The translations under genes were made by a program, and so were the position numbers. The notes below the pieces were generated by a model. The model was not told the origin of the DNA and did no database searches. It saw only the letters and a program-made list of their open reading frames with translations. A stretch of 64,000 nt of DNA, from assembly GCF_041395345.1 (NCBI RefSeq), contig NZ_JAWLAR010000019.1:1-64000 (forward strand). Direction: 5' to 3'. Below are positions 43,461 through 52,592 of the stretch, piece after piece (position 1 is the stretch's first letter; each line of letters opens with the position of its first letter). The DNA is from Dokdonella sp041395345. Lineage in GTDB: Bacteria; Pseudomonadota; Gammaproteobacteria; Xanthomonadales; Rhodanobacteraceae.

Positions 43461-43529
43461 GACTCGATCAGCGCTTCCATGAGCTCGGACTCGCCTCCCC
43501 TCCCAACAAGCAGTCAAGGAAATAGTGCC

Positions 43530-45944
43530 ATGCAAGCCATTACGCATGAATTGAAGCAGGCCACGCGCAGCATTCTTGGTCAGCCCGGATTCTCGCTGCT
43601 GGTGGTCGGCGTACTTGCGGCCGGGCTGACCTCCGTGATCTACATGCTGATCGCGATCGGCAGCATGATCATGCGGCCGCTGCCGTTTCCGGATGCCGAG
43701 CGCCTGCACTACGTCGGCTACGAAATGGGGCCCGGTCGTCAAGACCAGCTCGATGACATGCGCGAAGACGACCTGATCGATTTGCGCCGGCGCCTCGATG
43801 GCCTGGCCAATGTCGGTGGCTACACGACCGCCACGATCAACCTGAGCGATCTCGATCGACCGGAACGCTTCGAGGGTGCCATGGTCACGGGCAATCTGTT
43901 CAGCCTGCTCGGCACCGCTCCTGCGCTCGGGCGCGACTTCTCTCGCGCCGATGAGCAGGAAGGTGCGGCCAAGGTGGTCATGCTGTCGGACAAGATCTGG
44001 CGCAGTCGCTACAACGCGGATCCGAGCGTCGTCGGGCGCCAGATCCGTGTCAATGCGGAACCCGCCACCATTGTTGGCGTCATGCCACCGGATTTCAGCT
44101 TTCCACTCAGGCAGGAGATCTGGAGCGTTGTCCATCTTGCGCAGGGCAATCCGTCGCAATACCAGTACATGGTGGTCTTGCGCCAGGCCGAGACCGCCGA
44201 TGTCGCGTCGATCAATACGGCCATTGCCGGCTGGGCTGCCGACGCGGAACGGGCGGAGCCCGACTATTTTCGCGGAATAGACGTGGCGATGGAGCCGCTC
44301 AGCTGGATGGCGGTGAATCGGGGCATACGCACGATTCTGGGGATCATGCTGATCGCAGTGATCCTGGTGCTGCTGGTGGCCTGCGCGAATGCGGCCAACC
44401 TGCTCCTGACCCGAACCCTGGGTCGGCGTCAGGAACTGGCGGTCAGAATCGCGCTGGGTGCGAGTCGCGGGCGTCTGTTCCTGCATCTGCTTTGCCAAAG
44501 CCTGATCCTGACCCTGATGGCGGTCGCCATCGCCATCCCGCTGGCCAGCGCTGCGGCCAACTGGACCGAACGTTCGTTCCGGACTTCGGACGACGGTCCT
44601 CCGCACTGGTTGCACTTCACGCTGGATCCCAATGTGATCTGGATGACGATTGTCGTGGCCCTGCTCACCGCGCTGGCGGCGGGCCTGCTGCCCGCCTTGC
44701 GTGCCGGCAGCGATGCCATGGCCGGCGATCTGCGCGATGGCACGCGCAGTGTCTCTTCCGGTGGCTTCGCCCGTGTCAGTCGCGCGCTGGTGGTTGGCGA
44801 AGTGGCCTTGTCCTGTGCCTTGCTGATCGCCGTGGGTACTCTGGTCAACGGCATTTCGGCACTGGATCGCAACTCGATTGGCATCGACCCGACCGGAATC
44901 CTGACAGCCCGTGTCGGCCTGTTTCCCGCCAACTACCCGACCGGTCCCGACCAGGTCCGCTTTTTCGAACGCGTTTCCGAACGCCTGCGAGAAGATCCTG
45001 CTGTCGTCGAGGTCACCGCGGCAACCAATCTGCCCGCGATCAACAACTGGCGACGGGAGTTTGCCCTGGCGGGCGAGGATCCGGGCGACACGCACATGAA
45101 GCGACTGCTGTTCTCGGCCGTCGACTCCAGCTTCCTCGAGACCTATTCCCTGCGCGTGCGCGAAGGACGCGCGTTCAACCAGGGCGATACGGCGGACAGC
45201 ACTCCGGTCGCCCTGGTCGACGAGCGCTTCGCGGAGCGCTATTCAGGAAACGGCTCGGTTGTCGGCCAGCGCGTCCTGCTGGATCCGCGTGATGAGGAAG
45301 CCCACGAAGTCACTATCGTCGGCGTTGTCGCCGGCTTGACCATGGAACAACCCGGGGGTCCGCACAGGCCAAGCCTGCTGGTACCCCTGCGCCAGCAGCC
45401 GGCGCGCTTTGTGAGTCTCGCAATCAAGCTGAAGGGGGAGCCGGCGGCATTTGCTCCGCGCCTGTCCGAACTGATCCGCGAGGTGGACGCGGATACGCCG
45501 GCTTACTGGGTACGTACCTATGCCGACGCCATTCGTGAAGCCACCTTTGCCGAGCGCCTGCTGGCCAAGGTGTTTGCTGCGCTGGGAGTGATCGCACTGG
45601 TGCTGGCCGCTGCCGGACTGTACGGGGTGATGGCCTTCAATGTCGGCCAGCGCACGCGTGAAATCGGCGTGCGTCGGGCACTGGGCGCACGCAATGCCAG
45701 CGTGCTGCAAGACCTGACCAGGCGCGTTGGCTGGCAACTGTCGGCAGGACTCCTGATAGGCCTCGGTCTTGGCATTCCCTTCGCACGCATGTTGTCCGGC
45801 GCCCTGCCGACGATCCAGTCGAGTCAAACCCTGGTCGTCCTGACCGCCGTCGTCGTATTGAGTCTGGCCACCGTTTTCGCTGTGCTGGTTCCGGCGCGAC
45901 GTGCCCTGCGCGTCGACCCGGTCGTTGCGCTGCGGCACGAGTGA
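43530..45944 (+). CDS. MacB/FtsX-type ABC permease, locus copy 2
   Basis: 804 residues from the ATG at 43530 (CAAGGAAA upstream); the frame opens at 43260 in repeat DNA, which is unlikely to be translated. Architecture is as in copy 1: first helix LLVVGVLAAGLTSVIYMLIAIGS, middle LVACANAANLLLTRTLGRRQELAVRIALGASR, C-terminal MAFNVGQRTREIGVRRALGAR and the end VDPVVALRHE. It is clearly paralogous to the next gene, sharing MRPLPFPDA, NLSDLDRPERF and SALDRNSIGID blocks, so the pair arose by tandem duplication. Confidence 0.93.
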   Translation: MQAITHELKQATRSILGQPGFSLLVVGVLAAGLTSVIYMLIAIGSMIMRPLPFPDAERLHYVGYEMGPGRQDQLDDMREDDLIDLRRRLDGLANVGGYTTATINLSDLDRPERFEGAMVTGNLFSLLGTAPALGRDFSRADEQEGAAKVVMLSDKIWRSRYNADPSVVGRQIRVNAEPATIVGVMPPDFSFPLRQEIWSVVHLAQGNPSQYQYMVVLRQAETADVASINTAIAGWAADAERAEPDYFRGIDVAMEPLSWMAVNRGIRTILGIMLIAVILVLLVACANAANLLLTRTLGRRQELAVRIALGASRGRLFLHLLCQSLILTLMAVAIAIPLASAAANWTERSFRTSDDGPPHWLHFTLDPNVIWMTIVVALLTALAAGLLPALRAGSDAMAGDLRDGTRSVSSGGFARVSRALVVGEVALSCALLIAVGTLVNGISALDRNSIGIDPTGILTARVGLFPANYPTGPDQVRFFERVSERLREDPAVVEVTAATNLPAINNWRREFALAGEDPGDTHMKRLLFSAVDSSFLETYSLRVREGRAFNQGDTADSTPVALVDERFAERYSGNGSVVGQRVLLDPRDEEAHEVTIVGVVAGLTMEQPGGPHRPSLLVPLRQQPARFVSLAIKLKGEPAAFAPRLSELIREVDADTPAYWVRTYADAIREATFAERLLAKVFAALGVIALVLAAAGLYGVMAFNVGQRTREIGVRRALGARNASVLQDLTRRVGWQLSAGLLIGLGLGIPFARMLSGALPTIQSSQTLVVLTAVVVLSLATVFAVLVPARRALRVDPVVALRHE

Positions 45945-45974
45945 ACCGCCAACGCTGAACGGGAGATCGAACCG

Positions 45975-48401
45975 ATGAATGCCCTGATACAGGAATTCCG
46001 CCACGCCTTGCGCGGCGCGATCGCGCAGCCTGCATTTTCGACGCTCGTGGTCGGCGTGCTCGCGATGGGACTGGCCTGCGTCATTTTCATGCTGATCGTG
46101 ATCGGCAGCCTGGTCATGCGACCGCTGCCGTTTCCCGATGCGCAAGCGCTGCAGACTGTCGGACTCGAAAGCGGCAACAGCCGTATAGGACGCCTCGATC
46201 CACTGCGGGGCGATGACCTGCTGCAGCTGCGCAGACAGCTTGAGGGTATCGCGGAGCTATCGGGCTTCCAGAGCGCAACGATCAACCTCAGCGACCTTGA
46301 CCAGCCGCAACGCTTCGATGGCGCCTTTGTCACCGGCAACCTTTTCAAGGTGCTCGGTGTGGCACCCATGCTCGGTCGCGACTTCAATCTCGAAGACGAA
46401 CGCCCGGGCGCAGAGCCGGTGGTGATGTTGTCGAACACCCTCTGGCATAGCCGCTATGGCGCGGATCCCGGCGTCATCGGTCGCCGAATCCGGGTCAATT
46501 CGAAGTCCGGAACCATTGTTGGCGTCATGCCCGAAGACTTCAGCTATCCGCGCCGGCAAACCGTCTGGATGCCGGCGAGCCTGGAACAGGGAGGGAGGTC
46601 CGAGACAAGCCTCTCCGGCGTGATACGGCCACTGCCCGGTGTTTCGGAGGCTGCCATCCAGGCGGCACTGGAAAACTGGTTCGCCGATGCGAGTCGTGCC
46701 GATCCGGAACATCTGGGTCGATCCAGGATCGCGATGCAGTCACTCCACCTGCTGGCCGTGCATGCCGGTACGCGGTCGGTACTGACGATCTTGCTGGTTT
46801 CCACCTTGCTCGTGCTGCTGATCGCCTGTGCGAACGCGGCCAACCTGCTGCTGACGCGGACTCTGTCGCGCCAGCACGAGTTGTCCATTCGCGTTGCCCT
46901 GGGCGCGGATCGTCGGCGACTGACCCTGCATCTGTTTGCCCAGAGTCTGTTGCTCACCCTGGTGGCGGCTGTCATCGGCCTTTTCCTGGCGCAGGCCGCA
47001 GCTCGCGCCACCGATCTCGCGTTCAAGACGATCGATGACGGTCCACCGCTGTGGATCCATTTCGAACTCGATACGCGCATCGTGTTGATGACGTTTAGCG
47101 TTGCGCTATTGACGGCACTGGTTGCCGGGCTGCTGCCCGCGCTTCGCGCCGGCGGACGCGCTCTGGCGGGTGGCCTGCGCGACGGTACACGCACCACGGG
47201 AGGCATGGCGAGAGTCAGTCGCGCCCTGATGGTCGGCGAAGTCGCGCTTTCGCTGACCTTGCTGATTGCCGTTGGCACGGTCGTGCGCGGTGTCACAGCG
47301 CTCGATCGCTCGGATCTCGGTATCGACCAGAAGGGAATCCTGACCGCGCGTATCGGCTTGTTCGAAGACACCTATCCGACCGGTGCGGACCAGGTACAGA
47401 TGGTCAGGCGTGTGACCGACAAGTTGCGTGAAGACCCCATGGTCTTCGACGCCACGGCCGCTACCAACGTGCCGGGCGTTGACGGCTTCAACCGTGAATA
47501 CGTGAGCGAAGCCGAAGTTGTCGATCCGGATCAGCAACTGCCGCGCATCAACTTCGCTGCCGTGGACGACCATTTTCTTTCCGCGTTCGGTGTCAGCCTG
47601 ATCGAAGGGCGCGGTTTCGACAGTCGCGATAGCGCGGATTCGACGCCCGTCGCCATTGTCGACAGGCGATTCGCTGATCGTCACGCCGCCAGTGGCAGTG
47701 TGATTGGACAGCGTTTCCGCATCGATCCGCGCGACGAGGACGGCCCTGTGGTCACCGTCGTCGGTGTCATCCCGTCACTATGGATGGACAGCCCAGGCGA
47801 CCCGATTCGACCGGCCCTGCTCATGCCCCTGCGCCAGCAGCCGGCGCGTTTCCTCAGCCTCGCCATGCGCGTGAAGGGCGATCCGGCTGCGTTCGCGCCG
47901 CGCCTGGTCGAGCTGCTGCGCCAGGTGGACGCCGATACGCCGGCCTACTGGGTGCGCACCTACGAACAGGTGATCCGCGAGGCGACCTTCGATTTGCGGA
48001 TTCTGGCCAGGATGTTCGGCGTATTCGGAATCATCGCACTGCTGCTGGCCGGCGCCGGTGTGTATGGAATCATTGCCTTCAACGTGGGTCAGCGCACGCG
48101 TGAAATCGGAATCCGCCGCGCGCTCGGCGCCCTTGCCGGGAGTGTCATGAAGCAGGTGCTGTGGCGCGCCGGCTGGCTGGTCTGCATCGGGCTCGCCATT
48201 GGTCTGGGTCTGGGCCTGGGTCTCGCACAGCAGCTGGATGTTGCCGTCAACGGGATTTCTGCCGCCGAGTTCGGCAACGGAAACGCAATCACGGCCGCTT
48301 CCGCCGTCGCTGTGCTGATCATGGCGACGGTACTGGCGGTGCTGGTACCGGTTCGACGCGCCTTGCGTGTCGATCCGGTGGTGGCATTGCGAGACGAATA
48401 A
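45975..48401 (+). CDS. MacB/FtsX-type ABC permease, locus copy 3
   Basis: 808 residues; start ATG with GGGAG upstream, 30 bases after copy 2. First helix LVVGVLAMGLACVIFMLIVIGSLVMRPLPFPDA, middle LIACANAANLLLTRTLSRQHELSIRVALGADR, C-terminal IAFNVGQRTREIGIRRALGAL, ending VDPVVALRDE. The closest relative in the window is copy 2. Two closely related permeases may form a heterodimer with one or both ATPases. Confidence 0.93.
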   Translation: MNALIQEFRHALRGAIAQPAFSTLVVGVLAMGLACVIFMLIVIGSLVMRPLPFPDAQALQTVGLESGNSRIGRLDPLRGDDLLQLRRQLEGIAELSGFQSATINLSDLDQPQRFDGAFVTGNLFKVLGVAPMLGRDFNLEDERPGAEPVVMLSNTLWHSRYGADPGVIGRRIRVNSKSGTIVGVMPEDFSYPRRQTVWMPASLEQGGRSETSLSGVIRPLPGVSEAAIQAALENWFADASRADPEHLGRSRIAMQSLHLLAVHAGTRSVLTILLVSTLLVLLIACANAANLLLTRTLSRQHELSIRVALGADRRRLTLHLFAQSLLLTLVAAVIGLFLAQAAARATDLAFKTIDDGPPLWIHFELDTRIVLMTFSVALLTALVAGLLPALRAGGRALAGGLRDGTRTTGGMARVSRALMVGEVALSLTLLIAVGTVVRGVTALDRSDLGIDQKGILTARIGLFEDTYPTGADQVQMVRRVTDKLREDPMVFDATAATNVPGVDGFNREYVSEAEVVDPDQQLPRINFAAVDDHFLSAFGVSLIEGRGFDSRDSADSTPVAIVDRRFADRHAASGSVIGQRFRIDPRDEDGPVVTVVGVIPSLWMDSPGDPIRPALLMPLRQQPARFLSLAMRVKGDPAAFAPRLVELLRQVDADTPAYWVRTYEQVIREATFDLRILARMFGVFGIIALLLAGAGVYGIIAFNVGQRTREIGIRRALGALAGSVMKQVLWRAGWLVCIGLAIGLGLGLGLAQQLDVAVNGISAAEFGNGNAITAASAVAVLIMATVLAVLVPVRRALRVDPVVALRDE

Positions 48402-48411
48402 GGAGACTTTC

Positions 48412-48698
48412 ATGTTCGATACCCTGAGCAACGATATTCGCCATGCCGCGCGCACGCTGATGGCGCGACCGGTATTCAATGCAGCAGACCTGACAGGCAT
48501 GGGGCTTGGACGGGGTGTTGTCGGTGCCATCGCGCTCGGCATCGTGCTCAAGAGCCCGTTGTTCGGGGTCGGCAGTATCGATCTGCCGGGTCTGACAATG
48601 GTCGTCGCGCTGCTCGGCGCCATTGCGTTTGTCGCATGCTGGTTGCCGGCGCGGCGGGCAGCCGCAACGACCCGACCGAGGCATTGCGCAACGAATGA
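48412..48698 (+). pseudogene. Remnant of a fourth FtsX-type permease
   Basis: The first 25 residues (MFDTLSNDIRHAARTLMARPVFN) are a normal ADOP N-terminus, but the frame then jumps to the end of a final FtsX module (GAIAFVACWLPARRA). The frame breaks once more: in another phase the sequence continues SRNDPTEALRNE and stops at 48698, exactly the expected family C-terminus. About 700 internal residues are missing and there is at least one frameshift near 48660. A continuous frame of 125 aa exists to 48786, with a scrambled tail. It begins ten bases after copy 3, with GGAG upstream. Confidence 0.85.
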
Positions 48699-48799
48699 GC
48701 AAACGCTGCACCGCGCGCCCCGCGGCCATGCCGGTGGGGCAGAGACTGACTCGGGACGACGAGTCTTGCGGTGCCTCAAGATCTGACCGGGAAAGAAAA

Positions 48800-49465
48800 A
48801 TGATCCACCTCGAAAAAGTCGAAAAATCCTGGCCGCTGGAAGGCGGCCGGACTTGGGTGCTGCGCAATGTCGATCTCGACATTGCCGACGGTGAGTACGT
48901 CAGCGTCATGGGTCCATCGGGCGCGGGCAAGAGTTCGCTCCTCAACGTGCTCGGACTGATGGATCACGACTGGCAGGGCAGCTATGCGCTGGACGGCGTC
49001 GTCGTGGACAAGCTCAACGGCAAGCAGCGCCAGGCCCTGCAGCGTGAAAAGATCGGCTTCATCTTCCAGCACTACCATCTGATCGATGATCTGAAGGTCT
49101 GGGAAAACCTCGATCTGCCCCTGCAGTATCGCGATGTGCCAGCCAGGGAGCGTGCGGCGCGTGTGGCCGATTTGCTTGATCGCTTCCAGATCGTCGGCAA
49201 GAAGGACCTGTTTCCAAACCAGCTGTCCGGCGGCCAGCAGCAACTGGTTGCGGTGGCTCGCGCGGTGATCACCCGTCCGAAGTTGCTGCTGGCCGACGAG
49301 CCCACCGGGGCCCTGCATTCGGCGCAGGCACGCATCATCATGGATCTTCTGGCCGAACTGCATGGCGAAGGGATGACCATTGTCCACGTCACGCACAACG
49401 AAGCCTTTGCCGGTGAAGCGCAGCGCATCGTCAAGCTGCGCGATGGCTGGATTGAACGGGAATGA
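48800..49465 (+). CDS. ABC transporter ATP-binding subunit, copy 2, with altered motifs
   Basis: 221 residues from the ATG at 48800. Walker A is GPSGAGKSS; the family signature is LSGGQQQLVAVARA, where the usual Arg after QQQ is Leu; Walker B and D-loop read LLADEPTGALHSAQ instead of DEPTGNLDS. The switch histidine (HVTHNEAFA) is intact. It still looks like a functional LolD/MacB-type ATPase, as the catalytic Glu and Lys remain. It starts about 100 bases after the permease remnant, suggesting it once served the fourth permease. Confidence 0.9.
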   Translation: MIHLEKVEKSWPLEGGRTWVLRNVDLDIADGEYVSVMGPSGAGKSSLLNVLGLMDHDWQGSYALDGVVVDKLNGKQRQALQREKIGFIFQHYHLIDDLKVWENLDLPLQYRDVPARERAARVADLLDRFQIVGKKDLFPNQLSGGQQQLVAVARAVITRPKLLLADEPTGALHSAQARIIMDLLAELHGEGMTIVHVTHNEAFAGEAQRIVKLRDGWIERE

Positions 49466-49538
49466 TCACGGCTTGCAGAAGCGACCCGCCGGACGCAGGA
49501 TGGCCCGGCGAGCAAATGTGCCGCTTCCGGAGGCAGGC

Positions 49539-50930
49539 ATGACGGCTGCAGACAAACCGAACATCCTGATCGCCGATGACCAGCGCGACGTGCGTGAGGC
49601 CTTGCGCCTCCTGCTCAAGAGCGAGGGCTGGAACTGCAAGGCGGTGGAAGGACCGTCTGATGCCCTGGCTGCCGTACGTGAACAACACTTCGATGTCGCC
49701 CTGATCGACCTGAACTACACGCGCGATACGACTTCGGGCGCCGAAGGCCTCGAACTGCTGCGCGAACTGAAGAAGCTCGATGAAGATCTTCCCGTCGTGA
49801 TCATGACTGCCTGGGGCACGATCAACGTGGCTGTCGAGGCAATGCGCCTGGGCGCAGGAGACTTCATCGAGAAGCCCTGGGACAACCAGCGTCTGATGAG
49901 CGTGCTCGGCAACCAGCATGCGCTGGGCAGGGCGCAACGCAAGGGTCAGCGCCTGCAGGCGGCGAATGTCCTTCTGCGCGGGCCGGCGGCCGAGGGATTC
50001 ATTGCGGAGGCGCCCTCGATGCGCAGGTTGCTCGACAATCTCGCGCGGGTCGCGCCTTCGGATGCAAACGTGCTGATCCTCGGCGAGAACGGCACCGGCA
50101 AGGGCGTCATTGCGCGCCTGCTGCATGACGCCTCGAAGCGGGCCGAGGAAAGTTTCGTCAAGGTCAACATGGGCGGCATCCCCGAATCCGTCTTCGAGGC
50201 CGAGATGTTCGGTCATGTCCGGGGTGCCTTCACCGATGCCAAGAGTGATCGTATCGGCCGCTTCGAGCTGGCCGATGGCGGCAGCCTGTTCCTCGACGAG
50301 ATCGCCAACATTCCCGTAGCCCAGCAGCCCAAGCTGCTGCGTGTACTGGAGGACGGCGAACTCGAGCGGGTGGGCTCTTCGCGTACGCTCAAGGTCGACG
50401 TGCGCCTGATATCGGCGACCAACGCGGATCTTGCCGGCGAAGTGGCAGCAGGGTCCTTCCGCAAGGACCTGCTGTTTCGCCTGAATACGGTGGAACTGCA
50501 CCTGCCACCGCTGCGCGAACGCGGTGAAGATGTTCCATTGCTTGCGCGATCCTTCCTGGATCGATTTGCCAGACGCTATCAGCGGGATGGATTGAAGTTT
50601 GCGCCTTCTGCGCTGAATGCTCTGGGCGCTTACGCCTGGCCGGGCAACGTGCGCGAACTGTCGCATGCCATCGAGCGTGCCGTGCTGATGACGGCGGGCG
50701 ACACGCTGGATGCGTCTTCGCTGAATCTCAATGCCGAATCGGTTGCCGCAGGCAGCGGAGCGATGGTTTCGCCGGCGGGCTCGGCGCCCATGACGGTCGA
50801 GGAGACCGAGAAGCGCCTTGTTCGCCAGGCCCTCGAAAGGACCGGCGGCAACATCCAGCGCGCGGCTGGCTTGCTTGGCCTGAGCCGACCTGCGCTGTAT
50901 CGGCGCATGGAGAAGTACGGTATCGAGTAG
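49539..50930 (+). CDS. NtrC-family sigma-54-dependent response regulator
   Basis: 463 residues from the ATG at 49539 (GGAGG upstream). Receiver domain with acidic pair at 13-14, phospho-acceptor Asp57, Thr90 and Lys112. AAA+ domain with Walker A GENGTGKG (182-189), sigma-54 loop GAFTDA (229-234, where the canonical sequence is GAFTGA), Walker B GGSLFLDE (247-254) and an arginine finger region. A Fis-type helix-turn-helix ends the protein (GGNIQRAAGLLGLSRPALYRRMEKYG). Target is probably the sigma-54 promoter at 38329-38344. The kinase gene follows by about 60 bases. Confidence 0.95.
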   Translation: MTAADKPNILIADDQRDVREALRLLLKSEGWNCKAVEGPSDALAAVREQHFDVALIDLNYTRDTTSGAEGLELLRELKKLDEDLPVVIMTAWGTINVAVEAMRLGAGDFIEKPWDNQRLMSVLGNQHALGRAQRKGQRLQAANVLLRGPAAEGFIAEAPSMRRLLDNLARVAPSDANVLILGENGTGKGVIARLLHDASKRAEESFVKVNMGGIPESVFEAEMFGHVRGAFTDAKSDRIGRFELADGGSLFLDEIANIPVAQQPKLLRVLEDGELERVGSSRTLKVDVRLISATNADLAGEVAAGSFRKDLLFRLNTVELHLPPLRERGEDVPLLARSFLDRFARRYQRDGLKFAPSALNALGAYAWPGNVRELSHAIERAVLMTAGDTLDASSLNLNAESVAAGSGAMVSPAGSAPMTVEETEKRLVRQALERTGGNIQRAAGLLGLSRPALYRRMEKYGIE

Positions 50931-50993
50931 CATGCAGGCCTTGATCGGCGATGGCATTCCTTCGCCTGGGTGGCGAAGGACGAGGTGAGGAAC

Positions 50994-52340
50994 ATGCCGC
51001 TTGATCCGCACGGAAACCGGGCACGTCCACGGCGCTTGAACTACGAGACGCGCATCTTCATCAGCGCGCTGGTGGTCGCGGCACCCGCTCTGCTCGGATT
51101 GGTCATCGTGCTCTGGAGCGGCCAGGGCAGCGACAAGACGGCCCTGATCACGTTTTTCGTCGTGCTTGCGCTGACCTTGCTGTTGGCGATGGAGCATCGG
51201 CGTCGTTCGATCTATCCGCTGCGCACGATGTCCAACCTGCTTGAAGCCCTGCGCGAAGGGGACTACAGCTTGCGCGGGTCCAACTCCCGGAGGGACGATG
51301 CAATCGGCGAAGTGATTGTCGAGATCAACACGCTTTCGCAAACCCTGCGCGAGCAACGCCTGGCTGTTGAGGAAAAAAGTGCCTTGCTGGCCAAGGTCAT
51401 CGCGGCTCTGGATATCGCCGTGCTGGCCTTCGATGCGGAGGGATTTCTGAAACTGGCCAACCCGGCGGCCGAACGCTTGCTGGGTTCGCCGTTCCGGCAC
51501 TTGAATGGACGCTCCGCCGAAGCGCTGGGTCTGGGTGACTGGCTGCAACTGAGCGAACCGAAAATCAGCGAGCGCAGCTTTCCGGGTGGCAGCGGACGCT
51601 GGGAGGTTCGCCGTGCGAGATTCCGCGAAGATGGCAGGCCGCACGATCTTCTGGTCGTCACCGACCTCAGTCGCACCTTGCGTGCGGAAGAGCGCCTGGC
51701 CTGGCAGCGGCTGTTGCGCGTGCTCGGCCACGAGCTCAACAATTCCCTGGCGCCGATCCGGTCCATGGCTGCCACGCTGGGCAAGTTGCTCGACACCGAG
51801 CCGCTGGCAGAAGACTGGCGCGAAGATGCCGGCAGCGCGCTCGGCGTCATCGGCGATCGCGCCGAAGCCCTGGCCCGATTCATGGCGCGCTACACGGCAT
51901 TCGCGCGCCTGCCTCCGCCCAAGCCACGCACGTTTGCGTTTGGCGAACTGGCGCGCCGCGTGGTCCAGCTCGAGCAGCGCCTCGCAGTCAGTATCGATGC
52001 CGGTCCCGATCTGGAGATTCGTGCGGATCCGGACCAGATCGAGCAGGCCCTGATCAATCTGCTCAAGAATGCGGTCGATGCGACGTTGCCCACATCGGGC
52101 AGGGTTTGCTTGCGCTGGCGGGTCGATGCCGATCGATTGTCCCTGGAAATCATCGACTCCGGAACGGGCCTGCCGCAAAGCGAAAATCTGTTCGTACCGT
52201 TTTTCACGACCAAACCGGGAGGTTCCGGTATCGGACTGGTACTCGCGCGCCAGATCATCGAGGCGCATGGCGGGACCCTGGCTCTGGAGAATCGCACCGA
52301 CGCGTCGGGATGCATTGCCCGTCTTGGCCTGCCGATCTAG
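50994..52340 (+). CDS. NtrY-like membrane sensor histidine kinase
   Basis: 448 residues from the ATG at 50994 (GAGG upstream). Two hydrophobic helices (about 21-42 and 48-67) with only a few residues between, then a HAMP-like linker and a PAS domain (about 133-225). The HisKA box is LRVLGHELNNSLAPIRSMAATL with His246, followed by HATPase N box (LINLLKNAVDAT), G1 (IDSGTGLP), F (FVPFFTTKPGGSGIGLVLARQI) motifs. The very short periplasmic loop suggests it senses the membrane or a cytoplasmic signal, like envelope-stress kinases for antimicrobial peptides. Partner is the preceding regulator. Confidence 0.93.
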   Translation: MPLDPHGNRARPRRLNYETRIFISALVVAAPALLGLVIVLWSGQGSDKTALITFFVVLALTLLLAMEHRRRSIYPLRTMSNLLEALREGDYSLRGSNSRRDDAIGEVIVEINTLSQTLREQRLAVEEKSALLAKVIAALDIAVLAFDAEGFLKLANPAAERLLGSPFRHLNGRSAEALGLGDWLQLSEPKISERSFPGGSGRWEVRRARFREDGRPHDLLVVTDLSRTLRAEERLAWQRLLRVLGHELNNSLAPIRSMAATLGKLLDTEPLAEDWREDAGSALGVIGDRAEALARFMARYTAFARLPPPKPRTFAFGELARRVVQLEQRLAVSIDAGPDLEIRADPDQIEQALINLLKNAVDATLPTSGRVCLRWRVDADRLSLEIIDSGTGLPQSENLFVPFFTTKPGGSGIGLVLARQIIEAHGGTLALENRTDASGCIARLGLPI

Positions 52341-52359
52341 GCAGTGGTCCGGACCTCGA

Positions 52360-52473
52360 GGCAACGCTGAATTTGGCGTCAATCCAGTGCTTGTCCTTGA
52401 CTCAGCAAATCAAGAGCCGAAGCGGATCCCGGCCAGTGGCGGGATGGCGAGAAGAGAATCGATCAGCGCTGCC
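52360..52473. repeat. Degenerate short relative of the palindromic element
   Basis: GGCAACGCTGAAT at 52360 and the inverted end GATCAGCGCTGCC at 52461-52473 resemble the termini of the 42998-43285 element. An internal ATCCCG/CGGGAT hairpin lies near 52436. Much shorter, so a deletion derivative or independent member. Confidence 0.5.
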
Positions 52474-52592
52474 CTATCGGATACGAACGACAAAGATGCT
52501 GCGCCTGCCGTGACGTTGCATGACTCACGACAGGCTTGATCCTGTCCCGACCCTCGCGTATCAGTAGGGTCTCCTCCCGGAGCGAGTTGATC

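Noticed and set aside
43260..43529. 90-residue N-terminal extension of permease copy 2
   Set aside because: It lies in repeat DNA, and the internal ATG at 43530 with AAGGAAA matches the family start.
49431..52382. 983-aa open frame on the minus strand
   Set aside because: Antisense to the response regulator and kinase genes, which have complete domains and good ribosome-binding sites. Long antisense frames are common in GC-rich DNA with strong codon bias; composition is His/Arg/Gln-rich with no domain.
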